From DASXTW01 sp046726275 (GTDB lineage Bacteria > Actinomycetota > UBA4738), in assembly GCA_046726275.1 (NCBI GenBank), contig JBKPAF010000053.1, positions 1 through 16,840 of the forward strand: DNA of 16,840 nucleotides, in the 5' to 3' direction. Shown in pieces: positions 1 to 8,283 of the stretch. Every line of letters begins with the position of its first letter. Positions within the stretch are counted from its first letter, which is position 1. The translations under genes and the position numbers were made by a program. Below the pieces are notes generated by a model. The model did not search any database, was not told the DNA's origin, and saw nothing but the letters and a program-made list of their open reading frames with translations.

Positions 1-725
1 ATGACGGCGATGTAGACGAACACGCCGCCGACGGCCGCGGCGGTATTGCGGGCGACCGACGCCAGGGAGAACGAGATGGCCGAGGTGAGCGCGGCCGCGA
101 CCGCCCCCCGCAGGACCACTCCCGCAGCACCCTGGAACCACCCCAGCGTCAGGCCGTCCGCGGAACCCCGGAACAACGCGGAAGGCGTGAGGATCCCGAA
201 CAAAAGAACGTTTGCCAGGATGAAGAAGACGAAGGCGAAAAGGGCAGCCGACAGGGATTTGGCAGCGAGCACCCTGTTCCTTCGAGGCTCCCAGGTGAGC
301 TGCGTGGTGACCGTCCCGGCGTGCCACTCCGCTCCGATGAACGAAGCCGCCAGGATCATCAGCAGGGCGATGAAGAGCCCGGAGAGGTTCTGGGCGATCT
401 CCTGGAAGCGAACCAGCCGGAATGTGGTGTCGTCGATCTCCTGAGTCCCAACGACCTGCTGGCAGTACTGCTCCAACGTCATCCCGGGAGGAACTTCCTC
501 GGCCGGGATGCCGAATCCGCCGGCGGCGCATTCGGCAATGGCCCGCTGGTGCTCGACCTCCACCTGCCGCGCCTGCTCCTGGAGCTGGGCCGAGGTCGAC
601 CGGTGGGATCGAGCGAAGAGGACGATCCCCGCGATCAGCATCCCCAGGACAACAATGGCCGCGGCAGCCCAGACGGCGCGTCTGGAGAGGATCCGTCGCA
701 GCTCCACGCCGAGCAGCGCGCTCAC
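1..725 (-). CDS. ABC-2 type transporter permease, partial (3' end outside the window)
   Basis: This is the membrane subunit of an ABC transporter; 241 residues are visible and the C-terminal part lies beyond the window start. It begins with GTG, and its first bases overlap the stop of the ATPase gene in a GTGA, which implies translational coupling. The N-terminus (MSALLGVELRRILSRRAVW) is a cytoplasmic stretch followed by a membrane segment at about residues 17-37. A hydrophilic loop of about 75 residues comes next, containing two cysteines. More membrane segments lie near 112-132, 152-175 and 195-235. A long loop after the first helix is typical of ABC-2/NatB-like permeases. The substrate cannot be told from sequence; lipids, antimicrobial peptides and sodium are all possible. 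The frame has no annotated start codon near the window edge because the gene runs out of the window. Confidence 0.85.
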   Translation of the reverse strand, partial: MSALLGVELRRILSRRAVWAAAAIVVLGMLIAGIVLFARSHRSTSAQLQEQARQVEVEHQRAIAECAAGGFGIPAEEVPPGMTLEQYCQQVVGTQEIDDTTFRLVRFQEIAQNLSGLFIALLMILAASFIGAEWHAGTVTTQLTWEPRRNRVLAAKSLSAALFAFVFFILANVLLFGILTPSALFRGSADGLTLGWFQGAAGVVLRGAVAAALTSAISFSLASVARNTAAAVGGVFVYIAV

Positions 726-1648
726 GGCGGTTCCTGTCCCGGGTCCTGCGTCAACTCGAGGAAGACGGTCTCTAGGCTGACTTCCTCCGGGCGAAGCTCG
801 CTCAGGTACAGCTGCCGGCGGGCCAGCGCTTCGGTTACCCGCGCGGCCTCGGCGACGGGGAGGGAGACGCGAAGTTGATCGGAGTCCAGGCTGGCGTCGA
901 TCCCCGCGGCGCTCAAGGCGTCCAGACCAGCACTCAGGTCCGCCAATCTGACGATGAGGGCATCGTGCCTCCCGCGCGCGAGGACTTCCCCGACCGGACC
1001 GGCCGCCACGCACCGGCCGCGCGACAGGATCGCGACGCGGTCGCACATCAACTGGACTTCGGGGAGTTGGTGGCTCGACACGAACACCGTCCGCCCTTCA
1101 GCTCCGAGCGTGCGCAGGAGGTCTCTGACCTCCTTGATGCCGGCCGGGTCCAGGCCATTGGCGGGCTCGTCCAGGATGAGGAGCTCGGGGTCCTTCAGGA
1201 GCGCCGCCGCGATCCCGAGGCGCTGCTTCATGCCCAGCGAGTACGTACGGACGTGGTCGTCCGCCCGAGTCTGGAGGCCCACTCGCTCCAGGGTCCGGTC
1301 GATCGTCCTCCGACCTATCCCGTTCAGCCCGGCAAGGAGCTCGAGGTTCCTTCTCCCCGTGAACCTGGGATACATCGAGGGGGTCTCGACGATAGATCCC
1401 ACCCTGCCGATTACCCGAGCCAACTCCGTCGAGGACCCAGCCCCGAGGAGTCGTGCCGTTCCCTGGCTCGGTCGTACCAGGCCCAGCAGGCATCTGATGG
1501 TGGTGGTCTTCCCGGCGCCGTTCGGCCCGAGAAACCCATACACACCACCCTCGGGAACCGAGAGATCGAGGCGATCGACGGCCACGGTCGAGCCGCCCCT
1601 GAGCTTGCGGAACTCCTTTCTCAGCCCCTCGATCTCGATGACAGCCAA
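722..1648 (-). CDS. ABC transporter ATP-binding protein (BcrA/ABC-2 type)
   Basis: This is a cytoplasmic ATPase subunit of 308 residues that should power the permease encoded just downstream. Visible motifs are Walker A GPNGAGKT at 41-48, a Q-loop position occupied by Glu (IVETP, E88), the signature SLGMKQ at 137-142, Walker B LLILDE at 156-161, a D-loop NGLDP and the H-loop histidine H192. The Glu in place of the Q-loop Gln, followed by a PxxYP motif, is usual in the bacitracin-resistance (BcrA) subgroup. Residues after about 210 form the accessory C-terminal domain found in such exporters. The start is a TTG preceded by GGGAG eight bases upstream; no ATG or GTG fits better. It lies 19 bases after the receiver gene and overlaps the permease by four bases. 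BcrA-like exporters often remove peptide antibiotics, but that role here is inference. Confidence 0.93.
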   Translation of the reverse strand: MAVIEIEGLRKEFRKLRGGSTVAVDRLDLSVPEGGVYGFLGPNGAGKTTTIRCLLGLVRPSQGTARLLGAGSSTELARVIGRVGSIVETPSMYPRFTGRRNLELLAGLNGIGRRTIDRTLERVGLQTRADDHVRTYSLGMKQRLGIAAALLKDPELLILDEPANGLDPAGIKEVRDLLRTLGAEGRTVFVSSHQLPEVQLMCDRVAILSRGRCVAAGPVGEVLARGRHDALIVRLADLSAGLDALSAAGIDASLDSDQLRVSLPVAEAARVTEALARRQLYLSELRPEEVSLETVFLELTQDPGQEPP

Positions 1649-1667
1649 TGGGTCCGCTCCCTGCCCG

Positions 1668-2042
1668 TCAGGCGTCGGTGGTGGCGTCTCTCCACGCCTC
1701 GGCCAGGCGATCCGGCCCGAACGCGGACTTCGGGATGTACGCGGCCGCTCCGGCCTCTGCCGCCCGGGGGGCGTACTCGTCTGGCTCGTACGTGGAGAGG
1801 ATCAGCACGACGATCTTGCTGGACTCCTGCAGGATGCGTCGGGTGGCGTCGAGCCCGTTCATCGCCGGAAGGTTGACGTCCATCAGGACGAGATCCGGTT
1901 GCAGGCTCCGGGCCAGCTCGATGGAATCCTCGGCGCTTTCGGACTCACCGACCACCTCGAAGCCGTCCGTGGCCTCCACCACCATCCTGGCAGCGAGTCG
2001 GAACGGCTCCTGGTCGTCCACGATGAGGACCCGAACGGTCAT
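1668..2042 (-). CDS. Stand-alone response regulator receiver domain protein
   Basis: This 124-residue protein is a complete CheY-like receiver domain with no output domain. It has the acidic pair D9/D10, the phosphoacceptor D55 in LMDVNLP, the conserved Ser83 with Tyr85 two residues on (LSTYEPDEY), and K105 in YIPK. The sequence resembles the NarL/LuxR receiver group, but a stop codon follows about 19 residues after the lysine, where the linker to a helix-turn-helix would begin. The start was set at ATG 2042 because GAGGAG stands six bases upstream; an in-frame start 27 codons earlier has no comparable site. No histidine kinase is nearby. It is the first gene of a probable operon with the ABC transporter, 19 bases ahead of the ATPase. 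It may act through protein contacts or as a phosphate sink; which of these is unknown. Confidence 0.88.
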   Translation of the reverse strand: MTVRVLIVDDQEPFRLAARMVVEATDGFEVVGESESAEDSIELARSLQPDLVLMDVNLPAMNGLDATRRILQESSKIVVLILSTYEPDEYAPRAAEAGAAAYIPKSAFGPDRLAEAWRDATTDA

Positions 2043-2280
2043 CGGCAGCTCCTCGGCACCCGACATCTCTTCCATCATCGCGAGCGTCCCACCGGCCGTC
2101 GCGACCGGCAAGGGTGCTCCCACGACGGCGCCAAGTGAGGCCAGCCTACCGTAAGGTCTGTGGCCGATCGGCTATCCGCCGCACGGAACGATTGCCTCGC
2201 TGGCGGGCCGTTCGCGGGAGACCGAATGACGTGGGAGGATGGGGACTCACCGACGCGCCAATCCTTCTGAAGGAGGTTCG
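2043..2280. other. Divergent intergenic region between receiver gene and S9 peptidase
   Basis: This 238-base stretch separates two divergently transcribed units, so promoters for both should lie here. No convincing -35/-10 pair was found on either strand. On the minus strand a TAGGCT near 2140 fits the loose actinobacterial -10 pattern but has no recognisable -35 partner. The strong ribosome site AAGGAGG just before 2281 belongs to the peptidase. Confidence 0.4.
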
Positions 2281-4230
2281 ATGCCTGGCATGGTTCCCGA
2301 GGATGTCTACGAGCTGACCGGGGTCGTGGATCCACGCGTCTCACCGGATGGCGGGACGATTGCCTACGCCGTCTGGAAGGTCGACAAGGACACGAACGAC
2401 GTCAAAGGGGCGATCTGGCTGGCCCCCATCGACGGGTCTTCGCCACCCCGCCAGTTCACCTCGGGGACCACTCGGGACGCGGACCCCAGATGGTCGCCCG
2501 ACGGCAGCCAGATCGCCTTCACGTCCAAGCGGGAAGGCGGCGTTCCCCAGCTGTACGTCATGCCGGTGAGCGGAGGAGAGGCGCGGAAGCTGACGGACTG
2601 CAAGGAGGACGTCACGCAGCCCGCGTGGTCCCCCGACGGACAGCGCATCGTGTTCGTGGCCAGGGTCCGAGACCCCGAGTACAGCGAGGAGGATGAGAAG
2701 AAGCGGGCGCCCCGAAGGATCACCCGGCTGATGTTCAAGCTGGACAACGTCGGATGGACGTTCGATCGTCGGCAGCATCTGTTCGTGGTGCCCGCCGATG
2801 GTTCCGGCGAGCCCGTACAGATCACCTCAGGGGATTTCGAGGACGAGCAGCCGGGGTGGTCGCCGGACGGGGCGAAGATCGTCTTCGCCTCGGCGCGGAG
2901 CGACGACTGGGACATCACACCGAGTCGAGATCTCCAGGTGATGCCGTCGGACGGCGGCGATCCCGTGTGCATCACGAGGACCGATGGATTCTGCAGCGCT
3001 CCCTCGTGGTCGCCGGACGGATCCCGGATCGCCTACCTGTACGAGCCAGGAATCTTCGACGAACCGCGCCACACGCAGGTAGCGGTCATCCCCGCCACGG
3101 GGGGCGAGCGCGTCGTGCTGACCGAGTCGCTCGACCGGACCTGCGCACCGAACTTCACCGGTCTTCGGGAGCCGATCTGGGAGGGGAACGACGCCATCTT
3201 GTTCGGCACCGAGGACGGAGGCAACGTCCCGCTGTATCGGGTGGCCGCGGACGGGTCGGCGCCGCCAGAACTGGTGATCGACGGCGACTTCATGCTGACC
3301 GGCTACGACGCGGTCGCGGGGCAGATCGTGCACTCGTTGCACACGCCAACGTCACTTTCCGAGCTCTTCGTGGGTGACCGTCAAGTCACGGAGGTCGGAG
3401 GCGCCTTCCGGGAAGCCCGTGACCTTCCCGCGCCGGAGCGGTTCGTGGCGATCTCGGCGGACGGCTCCGAGGTCGAGGCCTGGATCATGAAGCCGGTCGG
3501 GTTCGAGGATGGCACCAAATACCCTCTCTTGTTGAACATCCACGGCGGTCCGTTCAGCCAGTACGGCAACAAGTTCTTCGACGAGTTCCAGGTCTACGCG
3601 GGAGCGGGCTACGCCGTGGTGTATTCGAACCCTCGCGGGTCCTCCGGGTACAGCGAGGCCTGGGGCCGAGCCATCCGTGGACCCGCGAGTGGTGGACCCG
3701 GGTGGGGAACCGTGGACTACGAAGACTGTATGGCGGTGGTGGACGAGGCGTTGAAGCGATTCGAATTCCTGGATCCGGACCGGCTGGGGGTCATGGGAGG
3801 GTCCTACGGCGGCTTCATGACGTCGTGGATCGTCGGTCACACCGACCGGTTCCAGGTAGGGATCTCGGAGCGGGCGGTGAACCAGTTCCAGTCCGAGGCC
3901 GAGGAAAGCGATTTCGGTCCGTGGTTCAAGAGCGAGATCGGAGCGTACGCCTGGGAAGCGCCCGAGGCTTACCGGCAGGTGTCACCCTCCACGTACGCCA
4001 AGAACATCGTGACCCCGCTGCTGATCATCCATTCGGAGAACGACCTGCGGTGTCCGGTCGGCCAGGCGGAGGGGCTGTTCTCCATCCTCCGCACGCTGAA
4101 GCGCGAGGTGGAGTTCGTTCGCTTCCCGGTGGAGGGCCACGAGCTCTCGCGTTCAGGCAACCCCGTACACAGGGTGATGCGCTTCGAGATCATCCTCGAT
4201 TGGTTGGGCAAGTACCTACGGGCGAACTGA
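2281..4230 (+). CDS. S9 family peptidase (prolyl oligopeptidase/acylaminoacyl-peptidase type)
   Basis: This 649-residue serine peptidase probably cleaves short peptides in the cytoplasm; no signal peptide is seen. The N-terminal half is a TolB/WD40-like beta-propeller with repeated WSPDG motifs (RWSPDGSQIAF, AWSPDGQRIVF, GWSPDGAKIVF, SWSPDGSRIAY). The C-terminal half is an alpha/beta hydrolase: HGGP oxyanion-hole motif at 421-424, nucleophile S508 in GGSYGG, acid D588 in SENDLRC and base H620 in EGHE, in the order usual for family S9. The start was set at ATG 2281 because AAGGAGG lies four bases upstream; an in-frame ATG 42 bases earlier has no site. Length is normal for S9C enzymes. It is a single gene converging on the debranching enzyme, with 15 bases between stops. 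The exact substrate preference (dipeptidyl, acylaminoacyl or oligopeptide) cannot be assigned. Confidence 0.95.
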   Translation: MPGMVPEDVYELTGVVDPRVSPDGGTIAYAVWKVDKDTNDVKGAIWLAPIDGSSPPRQFTSGTTRDADPRWSPDGSQIAFTSKREGGVPQLYVMPVSGGEARKLTDCKEDVTQPAWSPDGQRIVFVARVRDPEYSEEDEKKRAPRRITRLMFKLDNVGWTFDRRQHLFVVPADGSGEPVQITSGDFEDEQPGWSPDGAKIVFASARSDDWDITPSRDLQVMPSDGGDPVCITRTDGFCSAPSWSPDGSRIAYLYEPGIFDEPRHTQVAVIPATGGERVVLTESLDRTCAPNFTGLREPIWEGNDAILFGTEDGGNVPLYRVAADGSAPPELVIDGDFMLTGYDAVAGQIVHSLHTPTSLSELFVGDRQVTEVGGAFREARDLPAPERFVAISADGSEVEAWIMKPVGFEDGTKYPLLLNIHGGPFSQYGNKFFDEFQVYAGAGYAVVYSNPRGSSGYSEAWGRAIRGPASGGPGWGTVDYEDCMAVVDEALKRFEFLDPDRLGVMGGSYGGFMTSWIVGHTDRFQVGISERAVNQFQSEAEESDFGPWFKSEIGAYAWEAPEAYRQVSPSTYAKNIVTPLLIIHSENDLRCPVGQAEGLFSILRTLKREVEFVRFPVEGHELSRSGNPVHRVMRFEIILDWLGKYLRAN

Positions 4231-4245
4231 GGTTTCTCGGTCTGG

Positions 4246-6267
4246 TTAGTCGGTGCGGGCCGTCACTTCGGCGGCTCTCCACCGGCCCCGGATACCTCCG
4301 AGTGCGAGATAGGTGATCTCGGCGGGAAGCACGGGGTCCGTCAGGAGCTCCCCGTCCTCAGGCTCGAGACCGAGGATCGCGCGAAGCAACAGAAGTGGAG
4401 TTCCGGTAGCCCAAGCTTGGGGGCTGGAGGCGGTCGGGTACTCCACCGGGAAGTGGGTGAGCGATCTCGGGTAGCCGGCGAACACTTCGGGCAACCTCCA
4501 GTCGAAGTACGTGGAGGCCTCGAGCAACGCGTAGGCGATACGGGCGGCGTCACTCGCGAAACCGTAGCGACGCAGGCCTGCGGCCACGAACGAGTTGTCG
4601 TGGGGCCAGACGGTGCCGTTGTGGTACTCGATCGGGTTGTAGCCGTTCATCCCTTCCGCCATCGTGCGGACGCCCCAGCCCGAGAACATCCGGTCGCTCA
4701 TCAGATGATCTCGAAGGGACTCGGCCTTGTCCTCGTCCACGATGCCGCTCCACAACAGGTGCCCCACATTGGACGTCAGGCTGTCGACCTGACGCTTGTC
4801 ACCGTCGAGGGCGAGAGCGAAATATCCGCGATCTTCGACCCAGAAATCGCGATTGAACCGCGACTTGAGCTGGCCGGCCCGGCGCTCGAGATCGTCGGCA
4901 AGTCCGGGGTCTCCCCAGAATTCTCGGGCCAGCCGGGCGCTCCGGCGTTGGGCGTCGTACACGTAGCCCTGGATCTCGCACGTGGCCCTGGGCAGCTTCG
5001 AGTTGCTGCCGTCGGCGAACAGGATGGAATTCCACGAATCCTTCCAGCACATGTTCTCCAGACCGGTCTCCTCGTTCCGCCGCTGGTACTCCACATAACC
5101 GTCCCCGTCGAGGTCTCCGTATTGGTGGATCCAGTCCAGAGCGGCACGGGCATTCGGCTCCAGCTCGCGGACCAGGTCGCCGTTCCCCGTCCATCGCTCG
5201 GTCTCGTCGAGCAGGATGAGCCAAAGGGGGGTGGCGTCCGCGGTGCCGTAGTAGGGGGAGTGGGGGCGCTCTCCGAAGTGCGTGAGCTCGCCCACCCGCA
5301 GCTCATGCAGGATCTTGCCGGGCTCCTCGTCGCGGAAGTCGTCCACTTGCTGGCCCTGTCTCGCCGCCAGCACCCTGAGCGTGGTCTCGGCGAGCTCGGG
5401 CGTGAAGGGGAGGCTCTGGTAGCTGGTCATCACGCTGTCCCGGCCGAACAGCGCCATGAACCAGGGGAGGCCCGCCGCCGGCACCGAAGCTTCGGGAAGG
5501 ATGTCCGGATAGAACCGCAGCGCCGCGAGGTCGACCAGACTTCGCCAGTAGATGTGACCCAACTTGTCCCAGCTCGACTTGAGCTGGGGGGCCTCGGCGA
5601 TCCATTGCTCCAGGCTGAGCTTCATGTTCGGGAGGGGGTTGTGGATCGACCCGTGCCCGTGCTTCGTTCGGAATGCCGACCCCGAGACCGGCATCACGTC
5701 GAGGCACGTCTGCCAGTCGCCGTGCGGGGCCAGCCGGATCGTGAAGGAGAACCCTCGCTCGTCGATCCTTGCCGCCTCGCTCGAGGTGATCGCCGTCTCC
5801 CGAACGAAGTCCTGGCGGCGGTAGCCCAAGATGAGCGATCCGTCGCGAAGCTCGCGATACAGCTCGCCCTTCTTCTTGAGGGCGTCCTTCACCTCGAACA
5901 GGTCCGCGAAGTCCGCGTCCGCGGCGACCGTCAGGCCCACCTCGACCTCCTGCGGCGAGTGGTTGAGGACGAGCACGTCCTCGTGGAGGCCATCACCGAC
6001 GGTGCGCTGCCGGATTACGGACAGCTCTGCGTTCTTGTAGATCGTGCCGCTCGGTGGATAGAGGAAGAACTGCGCCGAGAAGCAGTCGACGTCGTCGGTG
6101 GACAGGACCTCGAGCGGGCGGCCTTCCAGCGTGAGGATCCACCGGGAGAGGAACCGGGTGTCACGGTGGAAGAGCCCGTGAGGCTGGTCGGGGCCGGCGT
6201 CGATGTCTCCTCGGCGGTCACTCACCATGAAGGTGCTGCCATCGAGGATGCTGATCATGTCCCCCAT
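4246..6267 (-). CDS. Amylo-alpha-1,6-glucosidase / glycogen debranching-type glycosidase
   Basis: This cytoplasmic protein of 673 residues matches actinobacterial proteins annotated as glycogen debranching or amylo-alpha-1,6-glucosidase. The N-terminal part (about 1-200, with FMVSDRRGD, GLFHRDTRFLS and YPPSG) is the beta-rich GDE N-terminal domain. The C-terminal (alpha/alpha)6 domain carries FGRDS at 274-278, WKDSW at 408-412 and NGTVWPHDN at 550-558, the hallmark segments of the GH133/GH63-like fold; the acidic residues D277, D410 and D557 sit in these motifs. The start was set at 6267 because GGGAGG stands six bases upstream of that ATG, although the frame stays open 31 codons further. Expected chemistry is release of glucose from alpha-glucans or related glucosides, but the true substrate (glycogen branch points, trehalose-like or compatible-solute glucosides) is not known. 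It is divergent from a glucose dehydrogenase, which suggests sugar catabolism. Confidence 0.9.
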   Translation of the reverse strand: MGDMISILDGSTFMVSDRRGDIDAGPDQPHGLFHRDTRFLSRWILTLEGRPLEVLSTDDVDCFSAQFFLYPPSGTIYKNAELSVIRQRTVGDGLHEDVLVLNHSPQEVEVGLTVAADADFADLFEVKDALKKKGELYRELRDGSLILGYRRQDFVRETAITSSEAARIDERGFSFTIRLAPHGDWQTCLDVMPVSGSAFRTKHGHGSIHNPLPNMKLSLEQWIAEAPQLKSSWDKLGHIYWRSLVDLAALRFYPDILPEASVPAAGLPWFMALFGRDSVMTSYQSLPFTPELAETTLRVLAARQGQQVDDFRDEEPGKILHELRVGELTHFGERPHSPYYGTADATPLWLILLDETERWTGNGDLVRELEPNARAALDWIHQYGDLDGDGYVEYQRRNEETGLENMCWKDSWNSILFADGSNSKLPRATCEIQGYVYDAQRRSARLAREFWGDPGLADDLERRAGQLKSRFNRDFWVEDRGYFALALDGDKRQVDSLTSNVGHLLWSGIVDEDKAESLRDHLMSDRMFSGWGVRTMAEGMNGYNPIEYHNGTVWPHDNSFVAAGLRRYGFASDAARIAYALLEASTYFDWRLPEVFAGYPRSLTHFPVEYPTASSPQAWATGTPLLLLRAILGLEPEDGELLTDPVLPAEITYLALGGIRGRWRAAEVTARTD

Positions 6268-6389
6268 GAACGACCTCCCTCTCCTCGCCCCCCAAGTGTG
6301 GCTGATGGCGAGGCCTTTTCGTTTCCAGTGTCGAACGGGACTCCTGGCATGATGGACCACGGATCCAGATCGTGAGGAGGGGGATCGGC
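6268..6389. promoter_or_regulatory. Shared divergent promoter region of debranching enzyme and glucose dehydrogenase
   Basis: These 122 bases lie between the start codons of two divergent carbohydrate genes and must carry both promoters and ribosome sites. On the minus strand GGGAGG stands six bases before the glycosidase ATG. On the plus strand GGAGG stands nine bases before the dehydrogenase ATG. The middle holds the AT-richest part of the region, around 6315-6330. No clear operator palindrome or consensus -35/-10 pair was recognised. Confidence 0.5.
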
Positions 6390-7496
6390 ATGAAGGCCAT
6401 CACCGTCAACCCCGGGACTCCGGGCACCGCCTGCATGCGGGAGGTCCCGAAACCGTCGGTGCAGGACATCCCTGCCGGGAGGGGTGTCTTGGTCCGGGTC
6501 CTCCGGGTGGGCCTCGACGGGACCGACCGGGAGATCAATGCGGGCGAGTACGGCGCCGCCCCCGAAGGCTCTGACTTCCTCGTCCTGGGCCACGAGAGCC
6601 TGGGGGTGGTGGAGGAGACCGCGCCGGCAGTGGCCGAGCTCGAGGCCGGCGACCTGGTGGTGGCCAGGGTGCGTCGAGCCGGTGGGAGCTTCTACGACCA
6701 GATCGGGATGCCGGACATGACGACCGACGAGGTTTACTTCGAGCACGGGATCAGCCGGGTGCACGGCTTCCTTACGGAGTACTACGTGGAGGATCCCGAG
6801 TACCTCATCCGAATCCCGACCGGTCTTCGAGAGGTGGCCGTTCTCCTCGAGCCGACCAGCATCGTGGAGAAAGGCATTCATCAGGCCTTCGAGATCCAGC
6901 GCCGCCTGAAGGTCTGGAGGCCCCGGCGGGCGGCCGTCCTGGGCGCTGGGACCATCGGGCTGCTCGCCACCATTGCACTGCGAATTCGGGGGCTGGAAGT
7001 GGTGACGATGGGGCTCGATGCTGCTCCATACCTCAACTCCGAGCTGGTGGAGGCTCTCGGGGCGACCTATGTGGCTACCGGAGGCCAGACGGTTTCCCAG
7101 ATCGCAGCTGGGCAAGGGCGCTTCGACCTCATCTTCGAGGCGACGGGGTTCTCTCCGATCGTGTTCGAGGCGATGCGCCTGCTTCTCGGCAAGAACGGGG
7201 TGATGGTTCTGTCCAGTGTCACGGGGGGCATGAGGACGGTCGAGATCCCCTCGGATGCCATCAACCTGGACTTCGTGCTCGGGAACAAGATCCTGGTGGG
7301 AACCGTGAACGCCAACCGCGAGCATTTCGAGGCCGGCGTCCGGGACCTGGCCATCGCCGAGGAGGAGTTCCCAGGCTGGCTCGATCGCCTCCTGACCCAC
7401 CCCATCCATGGGCTGGATGAGTGGGCCAAGGCGTTCGAACTCCTGGGAGCGCCGGGCACGATCAAGGTCTTCATCGAGGTCAGCCCTCCGGGGTGA
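6390..7496 (+). CDS. gdh: Glucose 1-dehydrogenase, zinc-dependent MDR family, haloarchaeal type
   Basis: This 368-residue enzyme is predicted to oxidise glucose to gluconolactone with NAD(P), the first step of a non-phosphorylated Entner-Doudoroff-like route. It follows the archaeal glucose dehydrogenases closely: GxDGTDREI at 41-49, VLGHES at 65-70, a HGFLTEYY segment, ATGF, and VGTVNANREHFEAGV. The putative catalytic zinc ligands are D43, H68 and E69. D43 replaces the Cys found in Sulfolobus and Thermoplasma enzymes, as in Haloferax. The four-cysteine structural zinc lobe is missing; that segment reads VRRAGGSFYDQ. The dinucleotide motif GAGTIG is at 185-190. The start at 6390 is favoured by GGAGG nine bases upstream; an in-frame GTG six codons earlier lacks a site. 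It stops five bases before the end of the convergent cyclase gene. The family call is firm; glucose specificity is inferred. Confidence 0.88.
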   Translation: MKAITVNPGTPGTACMREVPKPSVQDIPAGRGVLVRVLRVGLDGTDREINAGEYGAAPEGSDFLVLGHESLGVVEETAPAVAELEAGDLVVARVRRAGGSFYDQIGMPDMTTDEVYFEHGISRVHGFLTEYYVEDPEYLIRIPTGLREVAVLLEPTSIVEKGIHQAFEIQRRLKVWRPRRAAVLGAGTIGLLATIALRIRGLEVVTMGLDAAPYLNSELVEALGATYVATGGQTVSQIAAGQGRFDLIFEATGFSPIVFEAMRLLLGKNGVMVLSSVTGGMRTVEIPSDAINLDFVLGNKILVGTVNANREHFEAGVRDLAIAEEEFPGWLDRLLTHPIHGLDEWAKAFELLGAPGTIKVFIEVSPPG

Positions 7497-7501
7497 CCTC
7501 G

Positions 7502-8134
7502 TCAGCGCGGGACCAGCAACGCCCGGGCGGGTCCACCGTCGCCGTCGACGATCTTCAAGGGGAGACAGACCAGCGTGTACACACCCGGCTCGACCTCGCC
7601 CAGGTTCAGGCCTTCAACGATGACGACGCCGTTCTCGAGCAGGATGTGATGCACCGGGTGCCCGGCCGCCCCCTTCTGCTCCACAGAGAGGAAATCCAGG
7701 CCGATCAGCCGGATCCCTCGATCCACGAGCATCTGAGCGGTCTCCGGCGTGAGGCACGCATATCGATCGGGGAAACGGACCGGCAAGGTCCTCCAGAGAT
7801 CCGAGTTCGCGGTTCGGAGGAGGACCCGACGCGCCGACCCAGGGATCTCCAACTTCTCGAAGTCGTCAGGGTCGATCGGGCGGTCCAGATGTCGAGCGTC
7901 GACCACGATCGCCTCGCCCATCAGGATGTCAACGGGTACCGCGTCAATGCCGGCAGACCCTTCCACGAAGTGGTTGGGTGGGTCGACGTGGGTTCCGGTG
8001 TGCGTCCCCATGCGAAGTTCGGACACGTTGGCCGGGTCACCCTGGGATATGCGCAGCCGGGGAACGACATCCACAGGGGGGTCTCCCGGCCAGACCAGGA
8101 GATCCGGGCCGATCGGAAGCGAGACGTCAATCAT
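7502..8134 (-). CDS. Cyclase family protein (kynurenine formamidase-like metal hydrolase)
   Basis: This 210-residue soluble protein belongs to the cyclase/KynB-like metal-dependent hydrolases. The defining motif HTGTHVDPPNH is at residues 45-55, giving likely metal ligands H45, H49 and D51. The family aromatic segment WPGDP is at 15-19, and a later HH-x-LLENGVVIVEGL segment supplies the conserved His and Glu near the active site. Known members hydrolyse N-formylkynurenine, isatin or other amides and lactones, so the substrate cannot be named. No kynurenine pathway gene is nearby, which argues against assigning kynB. The ATG start is preceded immediately by an in-frame TAG, so no longer start exists in this frame; the ribosome site is weak (GGGGGA about 11 bases upstream). 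It converges with the glucose dehydrogenase, with five bases between stops. Acting on a lactone made by its neighbour is speculation. Confidence 0.9.
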   Translation of the reverse strand: MIDVSLPIGPDLLVWPGDPPVDVVPRLRISQGDPANVSELRMGTHTGTHVDPPNHFVEGSAGIDAVPVDILMGEAIVVDARHLDRPIDPDDFEKLEIPGSARRVLLRTANSDLWRTLPVRFPDRYACLTPETAQMLVDRGIRLIGLDFLSVEQKGAAGHPVHHILLENGVVIVEGLNLGEVEPGVYTLVCLPLKIVDGDGGPARALLVPR

Positions 8135-8283
8135 CTATTCGCGTTCCCCCATGCCGGCACGACCATACCCAAAGGTCAGGGGTGATGCTCCAGCCGGTCC
8201 CGGGAACGGAAGGAGTCGGGCAGCAGGATCGGGGCCGGCGCGACATGATCCTGCCCGAGAACCACTCGAAGGAGGCGTGACTG

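Noticed and set aside
1668..1720. Frameshift hiding an output domain of the response regulator
   Set aside because: Only 19 bases separate its stop from the ATPase start, so there is no room for an HTH domain in any frame.
2239..2280. Longer N-terminus for the S9 peptidase starting at 2239
   Set aside because: The ribosome site AAGGAGG lies inside this stretch and points to the ATG at 2281.
4417..6375. A 652-codon open frame on the plus strand opposite the debranching glycosidase
   Set aside because: It mirrors a gene with clear family motifs; long antisense frames are expected from GC-rich codon bias. Its translation has no recognisable domain and is rich in Arg, Gly, Val and Glu.
7502..8134. 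Assignment of the cyclase-family protein as kynB
   Set aside because: The metal motif is shared by many amidases and lactonases, and no tryptophan catabolism gene is nearby.
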